Shown: in pieces, positions 1-8,215 of the stretch
How positions within the stretch are numbered: the stretch's first letter is position 1
Layout: each line of letters begins with the position of its first letter
NCBI RefSeq assembly: GCF_004341105.1
Contig: NZ_SLZK01000006.1
Coordinates: 248,001 to 312,000 of the forward strand
Length of the DNA stretch: 64,000 bases
Origin: Rhizobium sp. BK418
GTDB taxonomy: Bacteria > Pseudomonadota > Alphaproteobacteria > Rhizobiales > Rhizobiaceae
Reading direction: 5' to 3'
The notes under the pieces: generated by a model
Told to the model about the DNA's origin: nothing
Seen by the model: only the letters and a program-made list of their open reading frames with translations
The model's database searches: none
Translations under genes and position numbers: made by a program

Positions 1-860
1 CGAATGCCGCCTATGCCGTGCATGGCACATTCGCCTATGCGATGGCGCTCGTCGTCGATGATGCGGCGCAAGCCTATGCGCGGGCGCTGGCGCTCGATGC
101 CGAGCCCTTCACCCAGGCCGTAATCGAGGGCGAATTGCAGTTGCCGGCGATCCGCAGTGTGGGTGGCGGGCTGATCTATCTCATCGACGAGAAGAGCCCG
201 CTCGGCCGTTTCTCCGAGATCGATTTCGAGCCTGTCGCGGAAAGGGGCAAGGACTCAGACGCCGGTCTCCTGCAGATCGATCACATCGCTCAGACGGTGG
301 CTTATGACGAGATGCTGACCTGGCTGCTTTTCTACACCTCGATCTTCGAAACCCACAAAACGCCTATGGTCGATATTATCGATCCCGCCGGCGTGGTGCG
401 CAGCCAGGTGATCGAAAACCAGTCCGGCAGCTTGCGCATCACCATGAACGGCGCGGAAAACCGCCGCACGCTCGCCGGCCATTTCATCGCCGAAAAATTC
501 GGCTCCGGCATCCAGCATCTGGCCTTCTCGACAGACGATATTTTCGCAACCGCCGAACGGTTGCGCGCCAGGGGCTTCAAGCCATTGCCGATCTCGCCGA
601 ACTATTACGACGATGTCGAAGCCCGCTTCGGTCTGGATCCGGAGCTGACGGAGCGGCTGAAGGCGGAAAACGTCCTCTACGATCGAGATGGGGAGGGGGA
701 ATATTTCCAGCTTTATAGCGGGACCTATGGGGAGGGGTTCTTCTTCGAAGTGGTGGAGCGGCGGTCCTATCGTGGTTATGGCGCGCCGAATGCGATTTTC
801 AGGATTGCGGCGCTCAAGAAGCAGATGCGGCCGGAGGGAATTCCAAGGGATGCGGGTTGA
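1..860 (+). CDS. 3-dehydroshikimate dehydratase / HPPD-like fusion protein, C-terminal part (5' end outside window)
   Basis: The frame is open from base 3, so this is the 3' end of a longer gene; the GTG at 18 is only the first possible start inside the window. The visible 285 or so residues form two vicinal-oxygen-chelate halves like those of 4-hydroxyphenylpyruvate dioxygenase. The motif DHIAQTV near residue 95 and QHLAFSTDD near residue 170 carry the first two metal histidines, and FFFEVVERR near residue 250 carries the final glutamate. In rhizobia this domain usually sits behind a sugar-phosphate-isomerase TIM barrel in a two-domain protein that converts 3-dehydroshikimate to protocatechuate in quinate/shikimate breakdown. 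The N-terminal barrel is not visible, so the reaction is inferred from family knowledge. The gene converges with the GntR gene that ends at 910. Confidence 0.8.
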   Translation, partial: NAAYAVHGTFAYAMALVVDDAAQAYARALALDAEPFTQAVIEGELQLPAIRSVGGGLIYLIDEKSPLGRFSEIDFEPVAERGKDSDAGLLQIDHIAQTVAYDEMLTWLLFYTSIFETHKTPMVDIIDPAGVVRSQVIENQSGSLRITMNGAENRRTLAGHFIAEKFGSGIQHLAFSTDDIFATAERLRARGFKPLPISPNYYDDVEARFGLDPELTERLKAENVLYDRDGEGEYFQLYSGTYGEGFFFEVVERRSYRGYGAPNAIFRIAALKKQMRPEGIPRDAG

Positions 861-909
861 TCTGCGGGCACGCTTGGCAGGCCCGTCCATCCGCGAGACC
901 TGCCGCCTC

Positions 910-1614
910 TCAGCCAATCCGCCCGCTCCTCAGCACGTGTTCCGCGCCGCTCTGGATATGCCTGACGATCACCGCCCGCGCACCCTCGACATCTCGCTTC
1001 AAAGCCAGCTCGAACAGCAGCTTGTGATCATCAACGACAGCCCTGCCGCGAAAGCTCTGCGCCAGCATGTGATAGCGCAGAAACCGATCGAAGATGGATG
1101 AGAGCGTCGCCATCAGCGTCGCCGAATTGCAGGCCGAGACGATAGCCTGATGGAATTCCCAGTCGTAACGCACCCAGTCGATGGTGCGCGAGGTATCACC
1201 GGTAAGCAGCTTGCGTTCGGCCGTCGCCAGCTTGTGATGGGCGGCGACGATGCGGCCTTCCCATTCCAGATTTCCGGCGGCAAAGGAGAGGCCGATCGCG
1301 TGAGTTTCAAGCACGGTCCTGAGATCCGCGAGTTCCTCCAGCTCCTTGCGCGAGGCCGGGCTCACCTCGAAGCCGCGCTGGCCTTCGGCAAGCACGAGAT
1401 TTTCCATCGCAAGGCGGCTCAGGATCTCGCGCAGCGAGGAGACACTGATCGAATAATGCTCCTTGGCTTGCTCGAGCTTGATCTTGGCGCCCGGAGCCAG
1501 CGCCCCTGAAATGATATCCTGCCGGATCTGCCGGAAGACGACATCGCTGATGGTTTCCGAGGTTTCGGCCGTGATTTTGAGCATCGGTTTTTCTGCCTTA
1601 TGCAGTGCGGCCAT
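910..1614 (-). CDS. GntR-family regulator, FCD subfamily (tandem copy 2)
   Basis: A 234-residue FadR-like regulator. Residues 20-90 form a winged helix (VVFRQIRQDIISGAL, then SVSSLREILSRLAMENLVLAEG), and residues 95-225 form the all-helical FCD ligand domain with the FHQAI and HKLLFELAL histidine positions that bind metal in this family. The start at 1614 overlaps the upstream gene by 17 bases, so the two are translated from one transcript; a later ATG at 1584 is an alternative. It is a clear paralogue of the gene at 1598-2323, with shared blocks such as LVLAEGQRGFEV and RYDWEFHQA. The ligand is unknown. The neighbouring aromatic-acid gene is convergent and is not an obvious target. Confidence 0.9.
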   Translation of the reverse strand: MAALHKAEKPMLKITAETSETISDVVFRQIRQDIISGALAPGAKIKLEQAKEHYSISVSSLREILSRLAMENLVLAEGQRGFEVSPASRKELEELADLRTVLETHAIGLSFAAGNLEWEGRIVAAHHKLATAERKLLTGDTSRTIDWVRYDWEFHQAIVSACNSATLMATLSSIFDRFLRYHMLAQSFRGRAVVDDHKLLFELALKRDVEGARAVIVRHIQSGAEHVLRSGRIG

Positions 1615-2323
1615 TATCTATTTTCTCCCGCTTGGTCGATGAGGAGAGCAAACCTCTGTCGAGCGCGTGCTCGACGCCACCTTGGATATGGCGCTGCAGG
1701 ATCTGCTTAGCGGCACTGCTGTCACGCCGCAGGGCCGCTTCGAGCAACTGCTTATGCTCCAGTTCGGCAACACCGCCGCGGTAGGAGAGCGCCACCATCT
1801 GATAGCGTAAATACTTGTCAAAAATGGCCGAATGCGTCTCCATTAAGAGCCGCGAGCCGCAAGCGGCAATCAGGGCCTGGTGGAACTCCCAGTCGTAACG
1901 TTTCCAGTCTTCGGCCTGGCTGGTGTCGCCCGAGGCCATTACCTTTTCCATACGCGCCAGCTTGTAATGGGCCGAGACGAGCTGCGCTTCCCAATCAACG
2001 TCGCCCTGTTCGAAGGATTGCTCCAGAGCGTGCTCTTCGAGCAGCAGGCGAAGTGCGGCAATCTCCTTGAGGTCGGCAACCGAAACCCCGGCCACCTCGA
2101 ATCCACGCTGGCCTTCGGCAAGCACAAGGCCCTCCGAGCTTAGCCGATTAAGGATCTCGCGGAGCGTGCTGACGCTGGTGCCATAAGCTCCTTTCAGATT
2201 TTCCAATTTAAGCTTCTGTCCGGGCGTCAGCCGCCCGAAGATGATATCGGCGCGGATTTGCCGATAGCTGCTCTCCGCGACGGTTTCGCTCACAGCCTTC
2301 TGCAGCAAGGTGATCTCCGACAT
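1598..2323 (-). CDS. GntR-family regulator, FCD subfamily (tandem copy 1)
   Basis: A 241-residue FadR-like repressor or activator with a winged-helix domain at about residues 15-85 (SYRQIRADIIFGRLTPGQ) and an FCD effector domain at 90-225 (DWEFHQALIAACGS, HKQLLEAALRRD). It is the first gene of a two-gene unit with its paralogue at 910-1614. The sequence upstream of the start, around 2330-2350, is AT-rich and contains TTATCATAC, which is a reasonable place for a promoter or operator. No catabolic gene is co-transcribed, so its regulon lies elsewhere or in the unseen region to the left. Confidence is high for the family and absent for the ligand. Confidence 0.9.
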   Translation of the reverse strand: MSEITLLQKAVSETVAESSYRQIRADIIFGRLTPGQKLKLENLKGAYGTSVSTLREILNRLSSEGLVLAEGQRGFEVAGVSVADLKEIAALRLLLEEHALEQSFEQGDVDWEAQLVSAHYKLARMEKVMASGDTSQAEDWKRYDWEFHQALIAACGSRLLMETHSAIFDKYLRYQMVALSYRGGVAELEHKQLLEAALRRDSSAAKQILQRHIQGGVEHALDRGLLSSSTKREKIDNGRTA

Positions 2324-2904
2324 TTTTCATTTTATCATACATATATCGTCAGCGCGTAGGGGATGCAACGCGGCGCGATGGACACAAAAAATAGTCCATT
2401 GGCTTATAGCTATAGTTCCCGGAACGAAATCTCTGACTGGCTGCCCGGCACTTGCTTACCCATCTTTATCGCGATCGCCAGACACTCGGCGGCGCTGGGC
2501 TGCTGAGCGCGCATTGACGCAATATTTGTCGTCACAGGAAGGGGCGGTTCTGTTTATCTGGGCCGGATGTGAGCGCGACGATTTCCCCGCCATTTGGCGA
2601 TTGGCGCGCGAGAAGCTCAAACTGCCGCGCGACATGCATAGCGTAACGGCCTGTTGGCGAAAGCGATAAAATCAGCGCTCTCTTTGAAATTCGATATCAA
2701 CCAGATCCGAATATGTTTTCACTAGTGCGGGGCCTGAGATTCGTATTCGATCAAGTCCGTGATATGGCTCGTCGACAGGGTACCTCGAAGCACAATCAGA
2801 TGCCTAAAGAATCCAAACGGTGTTCGCTGTTTGAATCTCATCAAGGCGTGTCGTCGCCTTGTTGTCAGGCTGCCGCTTCCATCTCTGGCTGCTGGATTTT
2901 CTGG
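2324..2904. other. Intergenic stretch, no supported gene
   Basis: This 581-base stretch lies between the GntR pair and the end of the ectoine transport operon. The left end is AT-rich and probably holds the promoter of the GntR pair. Two short plus-strand open frames (2310-2669 and 2713-2922) give proteins of odd composition that resemble nothing I know, and neither has a convincing ribosome-binding site. No insertion sequence ends, tRNA or strong terminator hairpin were seen. Confidence 0.5.
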
Positions 2905-3684
2905 TTATCCAAGGACCGATGACAGAAATTCACGCGTCCTCTCCGCTTCCGGCGCGCCGAATATCTGTTCCGGAGCACCCTGTTCACAGATGCGGCCCTT
3001 GTCGAAGAAGCAGACGCGATCCGAGACTTCGCGGGCAAAACGCATCTCATGGGTGACGAGCAGCATCGTCAGGTCATGTTCATGGGCCAGCCCGCGGATA
3101 ACGGAAAGCACTTCGCCCACCAGCTGGGGATCCAGGGCCGACGTAGGTTCATCGAAAAGCAGAACACGCGGACGCATCGCGAGCGCACGGGCAATTGCCA
3201 CACGCTGCTGCTGGCCGCCGGAAAGCTGCACCGGATAGTGATCCTTCTTGTCTGCCAGTCCGACCATCTGCAGCAGTTCAATCGCTCGCGCTTCCGCTTC
3301 CGCCCTCGGCATCCCCAGCACCCGTACCGGCGCTTCGACAACGTTGCGAAGCACCGTCATGTGAGGAAAAAGATTGAAGCTCTGGAAGACCATGCCGACA
3401 TGATTGCGGATTTGGCGCAGGTGTTTTTCCGATGCCTGGAACGGGCCTCTGCCGTCCGGCTGGTGATAGGAAGTGCCGGCGATTGTCAACTTGCCTTCCT
3501 GAAACGGTTCGAGTGTCATGAGAATGCGCAGAACCGTTGATTTGCCGGAGCCAGACGGGCCGATAAGCGTGACCTTCTCGCCCTTCGCAACGCTAAAATT
3601 GAAGTGATCAAGCACTGTCAGGATGCCGAAGCGCTTGGTGACATCGGAAAACTCGATGATGGGCTGGACGTTGTCGTTGGTCAT
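2905..3684 (-). CDS. ehuA: Ectoine/hydroxyectoine ABC transporter, ATP-binding protein EhuA
   Basis: A 259-residue polar-amino-acid-type ABC ATPase. Walker A is GPSGSGKST at residues 42-50, the signature LSGGQQQR is near 155-165, and Walker B LLFDEPTSALDP follows near 180. It powers import of ectoine and 5-hydroxyectoine across the inner membrane with EhuB, EhuC and EhuD. Its ATG overlaps the ehuD stop by four bases (ATGA), so the two are translationally coupled. It is the last gene of the minus-strand run that starts at enuR. The specific substrate is inferred from the adjacent doeA, doeB, eutB and eutC genes; the ATPase alone would be generic. Confidence 0.92.
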   Translation of the reverse strand: MTNDNVQPIIEFSDVTKRFGILTVLDHFNFSVAKGEKVTLIGPSGSGKSTVLRILMTLEPFQEGKLTIAGTSYHQPDGRGPFQASEKHLRQIRNHVGMVFQSFNLFPHMTVLRNVVEAPVRVLGMPRAEAEARAIELLQMVGLADKKDHYPVQLSGGQQQRVAIARALAMRPRVLLFDEPTSALDPQLVGEVLSVIRGLAHEHDLTMLLVTHEMRFAREVSDRVCFFDKGRICEQGAPEQIFGAPEAERTREFLSSVLG

Positions 3685-4370
3685 CGCAAGGGTATTCCTG
3701 CTTTTGGAAGCGCTTTCTGCAAGCGGTGGAGGCCTGCCGAGCAGATCAGCGTCAGCAGAAGGAAAATCAGGCCGACAAGCGTCAGCGGCACGAGGTATTC
3801 GAAGGTGCGTTCGCCGATCATGTTGGCTAGCCCCATCATCTCCAGAACAGTGACCACAGAGAGCACCGGCGTTTCCTTGATCATGGCCACGAGGTAATTC
3901 CCCATCGCCGGCACAATGCGCGGGATGGCCTGAGGAATGATCACGTCACGATAGGTTTGCATGCGGGTCAGATTGAGCGCCGTTGCTGCTTCCCATTGGC
4001 CGCGATGAATAGCTTCGATGCCGCCGCGATAGACCTCGGACGTATAAGCTGCATATTGAAGACCGAGGGCCAGTGCACCGGTGAGAAAGGCGGGTAGCAC
4101 GATCCCGAAATCTGGCAGCACGTAATAGAGGAAGAACAACTGTACCAGAAGCGGCGTATCGCGCAGGAACTCGACAACGAAGGCGGCTGTCCAGGAGATC
4201 GCCACAATACGGCTGCGGCGCAGCAGCGCGAACACCAGGCCAAGCACGAGCGCGATCCCAAAGCCAGCAGCTGCCGCCTTTAGCGTGACCGTCAAACCAA
4301 TCAGTATGATCGGCAAGATCGAGGTCGTGTAAGTAACCCAGGTTGTTGTGTCCCATTCGTAACCATACAT
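3681..4370 (-). CDS. ehuD: Ectoine/hydroxyectoine ABC transporter, permease EhuD
   Basis: A 229-residue HisM/GlnP-type inner-membrane permease. It has several hydrophobic helices, beginning at about residues 15-45, and the conserved cytoplasmic coupling loop EAATALNLTRMQTYRDVIIPQA near residues 125-150. It pairs with EhuC to form the membrane channel for ectoines. It starts 10 bases after the ehuC stop and overlaps ehuA by four bases, which indicates a tight operon. The family is certain; the substrate comes from context. Confidence 0.92.
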   Translation of the reverse strand: MYGYEWDTTTWVTYTTSILPIILIGLTVTLKAAAAGFGIALVLGLVFALLRRSRIVAISWTAAFVVEFLRDTPLLVQLFFLYYVLPDFGIVLPAFLTGALALGLQYAAYTSEVYRGGIEAIHRGQWEAATALNLTRMQTYRDVIIPQAIPRIVPAMGNYLVAMIKETPVLSVVTVLEMMGLANMIGERTFEYLVPLTLVGLIFLLLTLICSAGLHRLQKALPKAGIPLR

Positions 4371-4380
4371 CGAACTGTCC

Positions 4381-5046
4381 TCACGAATGACCGCCGCGGG
4401 GGAAGACGTCGCCGCGTCGTACGAAGTGCTCGATCACGCGAACGGCCACCATCAGGACAAGCGACATGGCGAAGTAGCACACGAGCGTGACCGAATAGAT
4501 GCTTGCGCTATCCAACGTGATGTTGCGGATGGATTGAGCCGCGAAGGTAAGATCGGCAATCGAGATCAACGACACCAGTGAGGACAGCTTCAGCGTTTCG
4601 ATGGCGAGGTTGCCGAAGGCCGGCATCATTTCGACGACTGCCTGCGGCAGCGAAATGCGAAAGAGGGTCTGGATACGGTTGAAGTTCAATGCGCGGGCAG
4701 CTTCCAGCTGCTGCACGGAGACCGACAGGAGGGCTCCGCGGACGATTTCGGCGCCATAGCCGCCGACATGAGCGGCCAATACCAGGATGCCGGTGGTGAT
4801 CGGATCGAAACTCAGGCCGACCAGCGGCAGCGCGTAATAGAACCAGAACAGCTGAACGAACAGCGAAGTCCCGCGAAATACTTCCGTATAACACAGCGCG
4901 ACGGCCGACAGGATCGGTCCTCCCTCGACGCGCAGGATGCCGAAGACGAAGGCGAGCACCGCGCCGCAGACAATCGCTGCCAGAGTGATCGTCATCGTCA
5001 CGATAGCGCCTTGCCAAAGCATCGGCAGATAGGCTGTCCAGCTCAT
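4381..5046 (-). CDS. ehuC: Ectoine/hydroxyectoine ABC transporter, permease EhuC
   Basis: A 221-residue HisM/GlnP-type permease and partner of EhuD. Hydrophobic helices start at residue 10 (MLWQGAIVTMTITLAAIVCG), and the EAARALNFNRIQTLFRISLPQ loop near residue 130 is the site that contacts the ATPase. A 60-base gap with a strong hairpin separates it from ehuB. Such hairpins usually let the binding protein be made in excess over the membrane parts. The substrate is inferred from the surrounding ectoine catabolic genes. Confidence 0.92.
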   Translation of the reverse strand: MSWTAYLPMLWQGAIVTMTITLAAIVCGAVLAFVFGILRVEGGPILSAVALCYTEVFRGTSLFVQLFWFYYALPLVGLSFDPITTGILVLAAHVGGYGAEIVRGALLSVSVQQLEAARALNFNRIQTLFRISLPQAVVEMMPAFGNLAIETLKLSSLVSLISIADLTFAAQSIRNITLDSASIYSVTLVCYFAMSLVLMVAVRVIEHFVRRGDVFPRGGHS

Positions 5047-5076
5047 CTGGCAATCTCTCCGAATGAAAGCAGGTGA

Positions 5077-5097
5077 CGCCCAGTCCGGGACTGGGCG
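5077..5097. other. Perfect 9-bp hairpin between ehuB and ehuC
   Basis: Arms CGCCCAGTC and GACTGGGCG flank a three-base loop, CGG. No T-run follows on the minus strand, so it looks like a partial-termination or mRNA-stabilising element that raises ehuB relative to ehuCDA, not a full terminator. Confidence 0.7.
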
Positions 5098-5106
5098 CCC
5101 TTATCG

Positions 5107-5958
5107 TTACTTTCCGGCGCAGAGATCGGCGACGTTCTTCTGAGCTGCTGCCGCGATGCTCTGTTCGGACAGACCATACTTCATGAGGATCTTCTTGTAG
5201 TCTTCCGTCTTTCGGAACGCGACGAGCGCGGTGTTGAACGCGTCGCGCAATTCCTTGTCTTCTGGACGGAAGGCAAAGCCGCCATAGTTGCGGACCGGCG
5301 CGCCCTTGACGATCGGGTCCTTGAATGGCGCGACCTGCTCGACATCTTTCTGATCCTTGGCGAGCGCGGAGACCGTCAACTCGGTGGCCGCGTAGGCATC
5401 GACGCGGCTCTGTACTGTCGGGATCGCATCAGCATTCGCCGGAATGAAGACGATCTGCTCGTCCTTGACGCCGACGGCACGCAGGAAGTCGACGTTGTTT
5501 GCACCCGAAACCACCGCGACTTTCAAGGACGGGTCTTTTGCAATGTCGGCATAGGTTGTCAGGCCCTTGGGATTGCCCTTCTTGACCAGAAGCCCCTCAC
5601 CGTAGGACGAGTTGGGTTCGGTAAAGGCGACCTGCTTGCAACGTTCGGGGGATATGTTCTGCTCTGCTGCAGCAAAGTCGAAGCGACGCGCCTTAAGACC
5701 GGGGATGAGCGTGCCGAAAGGTGTCACCGTCCAGTTAATTTCCTCGATGCCCATGGATTTCAGAACGGCATTGGCAACGTCGGGGCCGATACCCGCAGAG
5801 GTGCCGTCTGGCTGCATATAGGAATAGGGTACCTCGTTGGCCGTCGCGGCGCGGATGAATCCTTGCTTCTTGGCTTCTTCGACGGTCAGTGCACTGGCCG
5901 ACGTGACGCCGATGCCGAGCGCAAGTGCGGAGAGGCAGATGGTTTTTGAGATGCGCAT
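5107..5958 (-). CDS. ehuB: Ectoine/hydroxyectoine-binding periplasmic protein EhuB
   Basis: A 283-residue family-3 solute-binding protein with a Sec signal peptide at residues 1-23 (cleavage after SASA). The mature part shows the expected fold, with ANEVPYSYMQPDGTSAG early, FGTLIPGLKARRFDF in lobe 1 and a C-terminal helix ending DLCAGK. It captures ectoines in the periplasm and delivers them to EhuCD. It lies 59 bases after doeB in the same direction. The short-chain amino-acid-type fold and the adjacent ectoine hydrolase and deacetylase genes make EhuB the best assignment; a generic amino-acid binder is the alternative. Confidence 0.92.
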   Translation of the reverse strand: MRISKTICLSALALGIGVTSASALTVEEAKKQGFIRAATANEVPYSYMQPDGTSAGIGPDVANAVLKSMGIEEINWTVTPFGTLIPGLKARRFDFAAAEQNISPERCKQVAFTEPNSSYGEGLLVKKGNPKGLTTYADIAKDPSLKVAVVSGANNVDFLRAVGVKDEQIVFIPANADAIPTVQSRVDAYAATELTVSALAKDQKDVEQVAPFKDPIVKGAPVRNYGGFAFRPEDKELRDAFNTALVAFRKTEDYKKILMKYGLSEQSIAAAAQKNVADLCAGK

Positions 5959-6017
5959 TCGAATTCTCCTCTGGTTAAGTTTGTGGTCCGTTTTCGGATC
6001 TCACGGCGTTCGTCTGG

Positions 6018-7031
6018 TCAGGTTTTCTCCGTGATCGTTGCGATAACGGAAAGGCAGTCGCCGGCCTTGATCAGGCCGGGCACGTGGCGTGCCGCAAGCA
6101 CGCCATCCATGGCGGCGCGGTATTCGATTGGCGCAACACCGGTCTTGCCGACGGAATACACGCGGGCGACGATTTCGTTCCTTTTGACCGGCTCGCCCAG
6201 ATCGCGGGCAAAGGCGATGAGCCCGTCGTCCTCAGCAAAGGCGAAGCAATCGCTCGATGGCATATCCAACCAGCGGGTTGGCTTGGCGTCTGGCGCGCCC
6301 TTCAGGATTCCAGCGTGACGCAGGAGGTTGAGGCTGCCCTTTCGCGCGATCTCGATCGATTTTGCGGTGGCAGTGCCAGCACCGCCGAGCTCAGTGGTGA
6401 CGAAGACCTTGCCCATTTCCTCGACCGTGGTATCCAGCATGCCAACAGCGTCGATCTCCAGCATCTTCATCGAGTAGGGCGCAGCAAACGCCGCGACGGC
6501 GTCAAAGCAGCGCGCCTCCTGATCCTTGTCCGGCAGTTCGTGTGCCGCCGCATAGGGCAGAAAATCGAGCGTCTTGCCGCCCGAATGGAAGTCGAGGACG
6601 ATATCGGCGAGCGGTATCAGGTGGCGGGTGACATAATCCGCGATCTTTTCCGTCACCGAACCGTCCGGGCGACCTGGAAAGCTGCGATTCAGGTTTCCGC
6701 GGTCGATCGGAGAGGTGCGCGTGCCCGCACGAAAGGCCGGATAGTTGAGCGCCGGGACAATAATGATGCGCCCGCTTACCTGCGACGGATCCAGCGTCTG
6801 TGCCAGTTCGAAGAGAGCCGCCGGGCCTTCGTACTCGTCGCCATGGTTGGCGCCAGTCAAAAGAGCGGTTGGGCCTTCGCCATTGGCGATGATACAGATC
6901 GGAATCATCACCGAACCCCAGGCGCTATCATCACGGCTATAAGGCAGTCTCAGATGCCCGTGCTGAATGCCCTTCGCATCGAAATCGACGGAAGGGGTGA
7001 TCGGCGAAGGGCGGGGCGTGCCGGTCAACAT
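6018..7031 (-). CDS. doeB: N-alpha-acetyl-L-2,4-diaminobutyrate deacetylase DoeB (EutE)
   Basis: A zinc-dependent M14/succinylglutamate-desuccinylase-like hydrolase of 337 residues. The zinc ligands are seen in GANHGDEYEGPAALFE (about residue 75) and VLDFHSGGKTLDF (about residue 165). It removes the acetyl group from N-alpha-acetyl-diaminobutyrate, the second step of ectoine breakdown, giving L-2,4-diaminobutyrate. Two starts are possible. The ATG at 7040 overlaps the doeA stop as ATGA, but the GAAGGG ribosome site at 7041-7046 touches it; the ATG at 7031 lies nine bases from that site and is preferred. The open frame further upstream, to 7226, is inside doeA and is not used. Confidence 0.92.
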   Translation of the reverse strand: MLTGTPRPSPITPSVDFDAKGIQHGHLRLPYSRDDSAWGSVMIPICIIANGEGPTALLTGANHGDEYEGPAALFELAQTLDPSQVSGRIIIVPALNYPAFRAGTRTSPIDRGNLNRSFPGRPDGSVTEKIADYVTRHLIPLADIVLDFHSGGKTLDFLPYAAAHELPDKDQEARCFDAVAAFAAPYSMKMLEIDAVGMLDTTVEEMGKVFVTTELGGAGTATAKSIEIARKGSLNLLRHAGILKGAPDAKPTRWLDMPSSDCFAFAEDDGLIAFARDLGEPVKRNEIVARVYSVGKTGVAPIEYRAAMDGVLAARHVPGLIKAGDCLSVIATITEKT

Positions 7032-7036
7032 GGCAC

Positions 7037-8215
7037 TCATCCCTTCACGAATAGCTGACGCGGTACGTTCGACAGGCATTCCACGCCTGTTTCGGTAATC
7101 GCGATGCTTTCGGTGATTTCCAGTCCCATATCCTCCAGCCAGAGACCCGTCATGAAATGGAAGGTCATGCCAGGCTTCAGCTCGGTGCGGTCGCCGGGAC
7201 GCAGGCTCATCGTACGCTCGCCCCAATCCGGCGGATAGGAAAGACCGATCGGATAGCCGGTGCGGTTGTCCTTGATGATCCCGTATTTCTTCAGCACGTC
7301 GAAGAAGGCGTTGGCGATGTCCTCGCAGCTATTGCCGGGCCTTGCAGCGGCTAGGCCCGCTTCCATGCCCTCGAGTGTCGCCTTTTCCGCATCGAGAAAG
7401 GCTTGAGTCGGCTTGCCGAGAAAGACGGTGCGCGACAGTGGGCAGTGATAGCGCTTGTAGGCGCCGGCGATCTCGAAGAACGTCCCTTCGCCCAAACGCA
7501 TCGGCTTGTCATCCCAGGTCAGATGCGGCGCGGAAGCGTCTGCGCCCGACGGCAGCAGCGGCACGATTGCCGGATAATCGCCGCCGAATTCCGATGTGCC
7601 GCGGATGCCGGCATCGTAGATCTCGGCGACGAGGTCGCATTTGCGCATCCCGGGCTCGACGACGTCGACAATGCGCTTGTGCATCAGTTCGACGATCTTG
7701 CCCGCCTTGCGCATATAGTCGAGTTCCGTCGTGCTCTTGACCGCGCGCTGCCAGTTGACCAGGCCCGCCGCATCCTTGAAGCGGGCATTGGGCAGATGCT
7801 TTTGCAGAGACGCGAAGGCGGCTGCCGAGAAATAATAGTTGTCCATCTCGACGCCGACCGTGAGGCTCGACCATTTGCGCTCATCGATGATCTGCGCCAG
7901 CAGATCCATAGGATGGCGCTCGGTCGACTGGACGTAGTGATCGGGGTAGCCGATGATATTGTCATGGTTCAAATAGGCGGTGCGTTTCGCGCCATTGGCA
8001 TCCTGCTTGCGACCGTACCAGATCGGCTCGCCGCTCGGCGGCACCAGAACGCATTGATGCACATAGAAGGACCAGCCATCGTAGCCGGTGATCCAGTGCA
8101 TGTTGGACGGATCGGTGACGATCAGGAGATCGATCCCGGCCTTTTCCATAGCATGACGGGTTTTGGAAAGGCGCGCGGCATATTCCTCGCGCGTAAAGTT
8201 CAGCGTCACGCTCAC
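7037..8215 (-). CDS. doeA: Ectoine hydrolase DoeA (EutD)
   Basis: A 392-residue M24 (creatinase/aminopeptidase P fold) enzyme. Residues 10-165 are the creatinase-type N-terminal domain and 170-390 the pita-bread catalytic domain. It opens the ectoine ring to N-acetyl-diaminobutyrate, the first catabolic step in the cytoplasm. The canonical five metal ligands of M24 peptidases are not all obvious, which fits the non-peptidase members of this fold. Its ATG overlaps the eutC stop by four bases, and its stop overlaps a possible doeB start, so eutBC-doeAB is one translationally coupled run. Confidence 0.93.
   Translation of the reverse strand: MSVTLNFTREEYAARLSKTRHAMEKAGIDLLIVTDPSNMHWITGYDGWSFYVHQCVLVPPSGEPIWYGRKQDANGAKRTAYLNHDNIIGYPDHYVQSTERHPMDLLAQIIDERKWSSLTVGVEMDNYYFSAAAFASLQKHLPNARFKDAAGLVNWQRAVKSTTELDYMRKAGKIVELMHKRIVDVVEPGMRKCDLVAEIYDAGIRGTSEFGGDYPAIVPLLPSGADASAPHLTWDDKPMRLGEGTFFEIAGAYKRYHCPLSRTVFLGKPTQAFLDAEKATLEGMEAGLAAARPGNSCEDIANAFFDVLKKYGIIKDNRTGYPIGLSYPPDWGERTMSLRPGDRTELKPGMTFHFMTGLWLEDMGLEITESIAITETGVECLSNVPRQLFVKG

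Noticed and set aside
255..917. Minus-strand open frame of 220 codons
   Set aside because: It lies antisense inside the dioxygenase-fold gene, and its protein shows no recognisable pattern.
2310..2922. Two short plus-strand open frames
   Set aside because: No ribosome site, odd composition, and one begins within the GntR start region. A decayed gene cannot be excluded.
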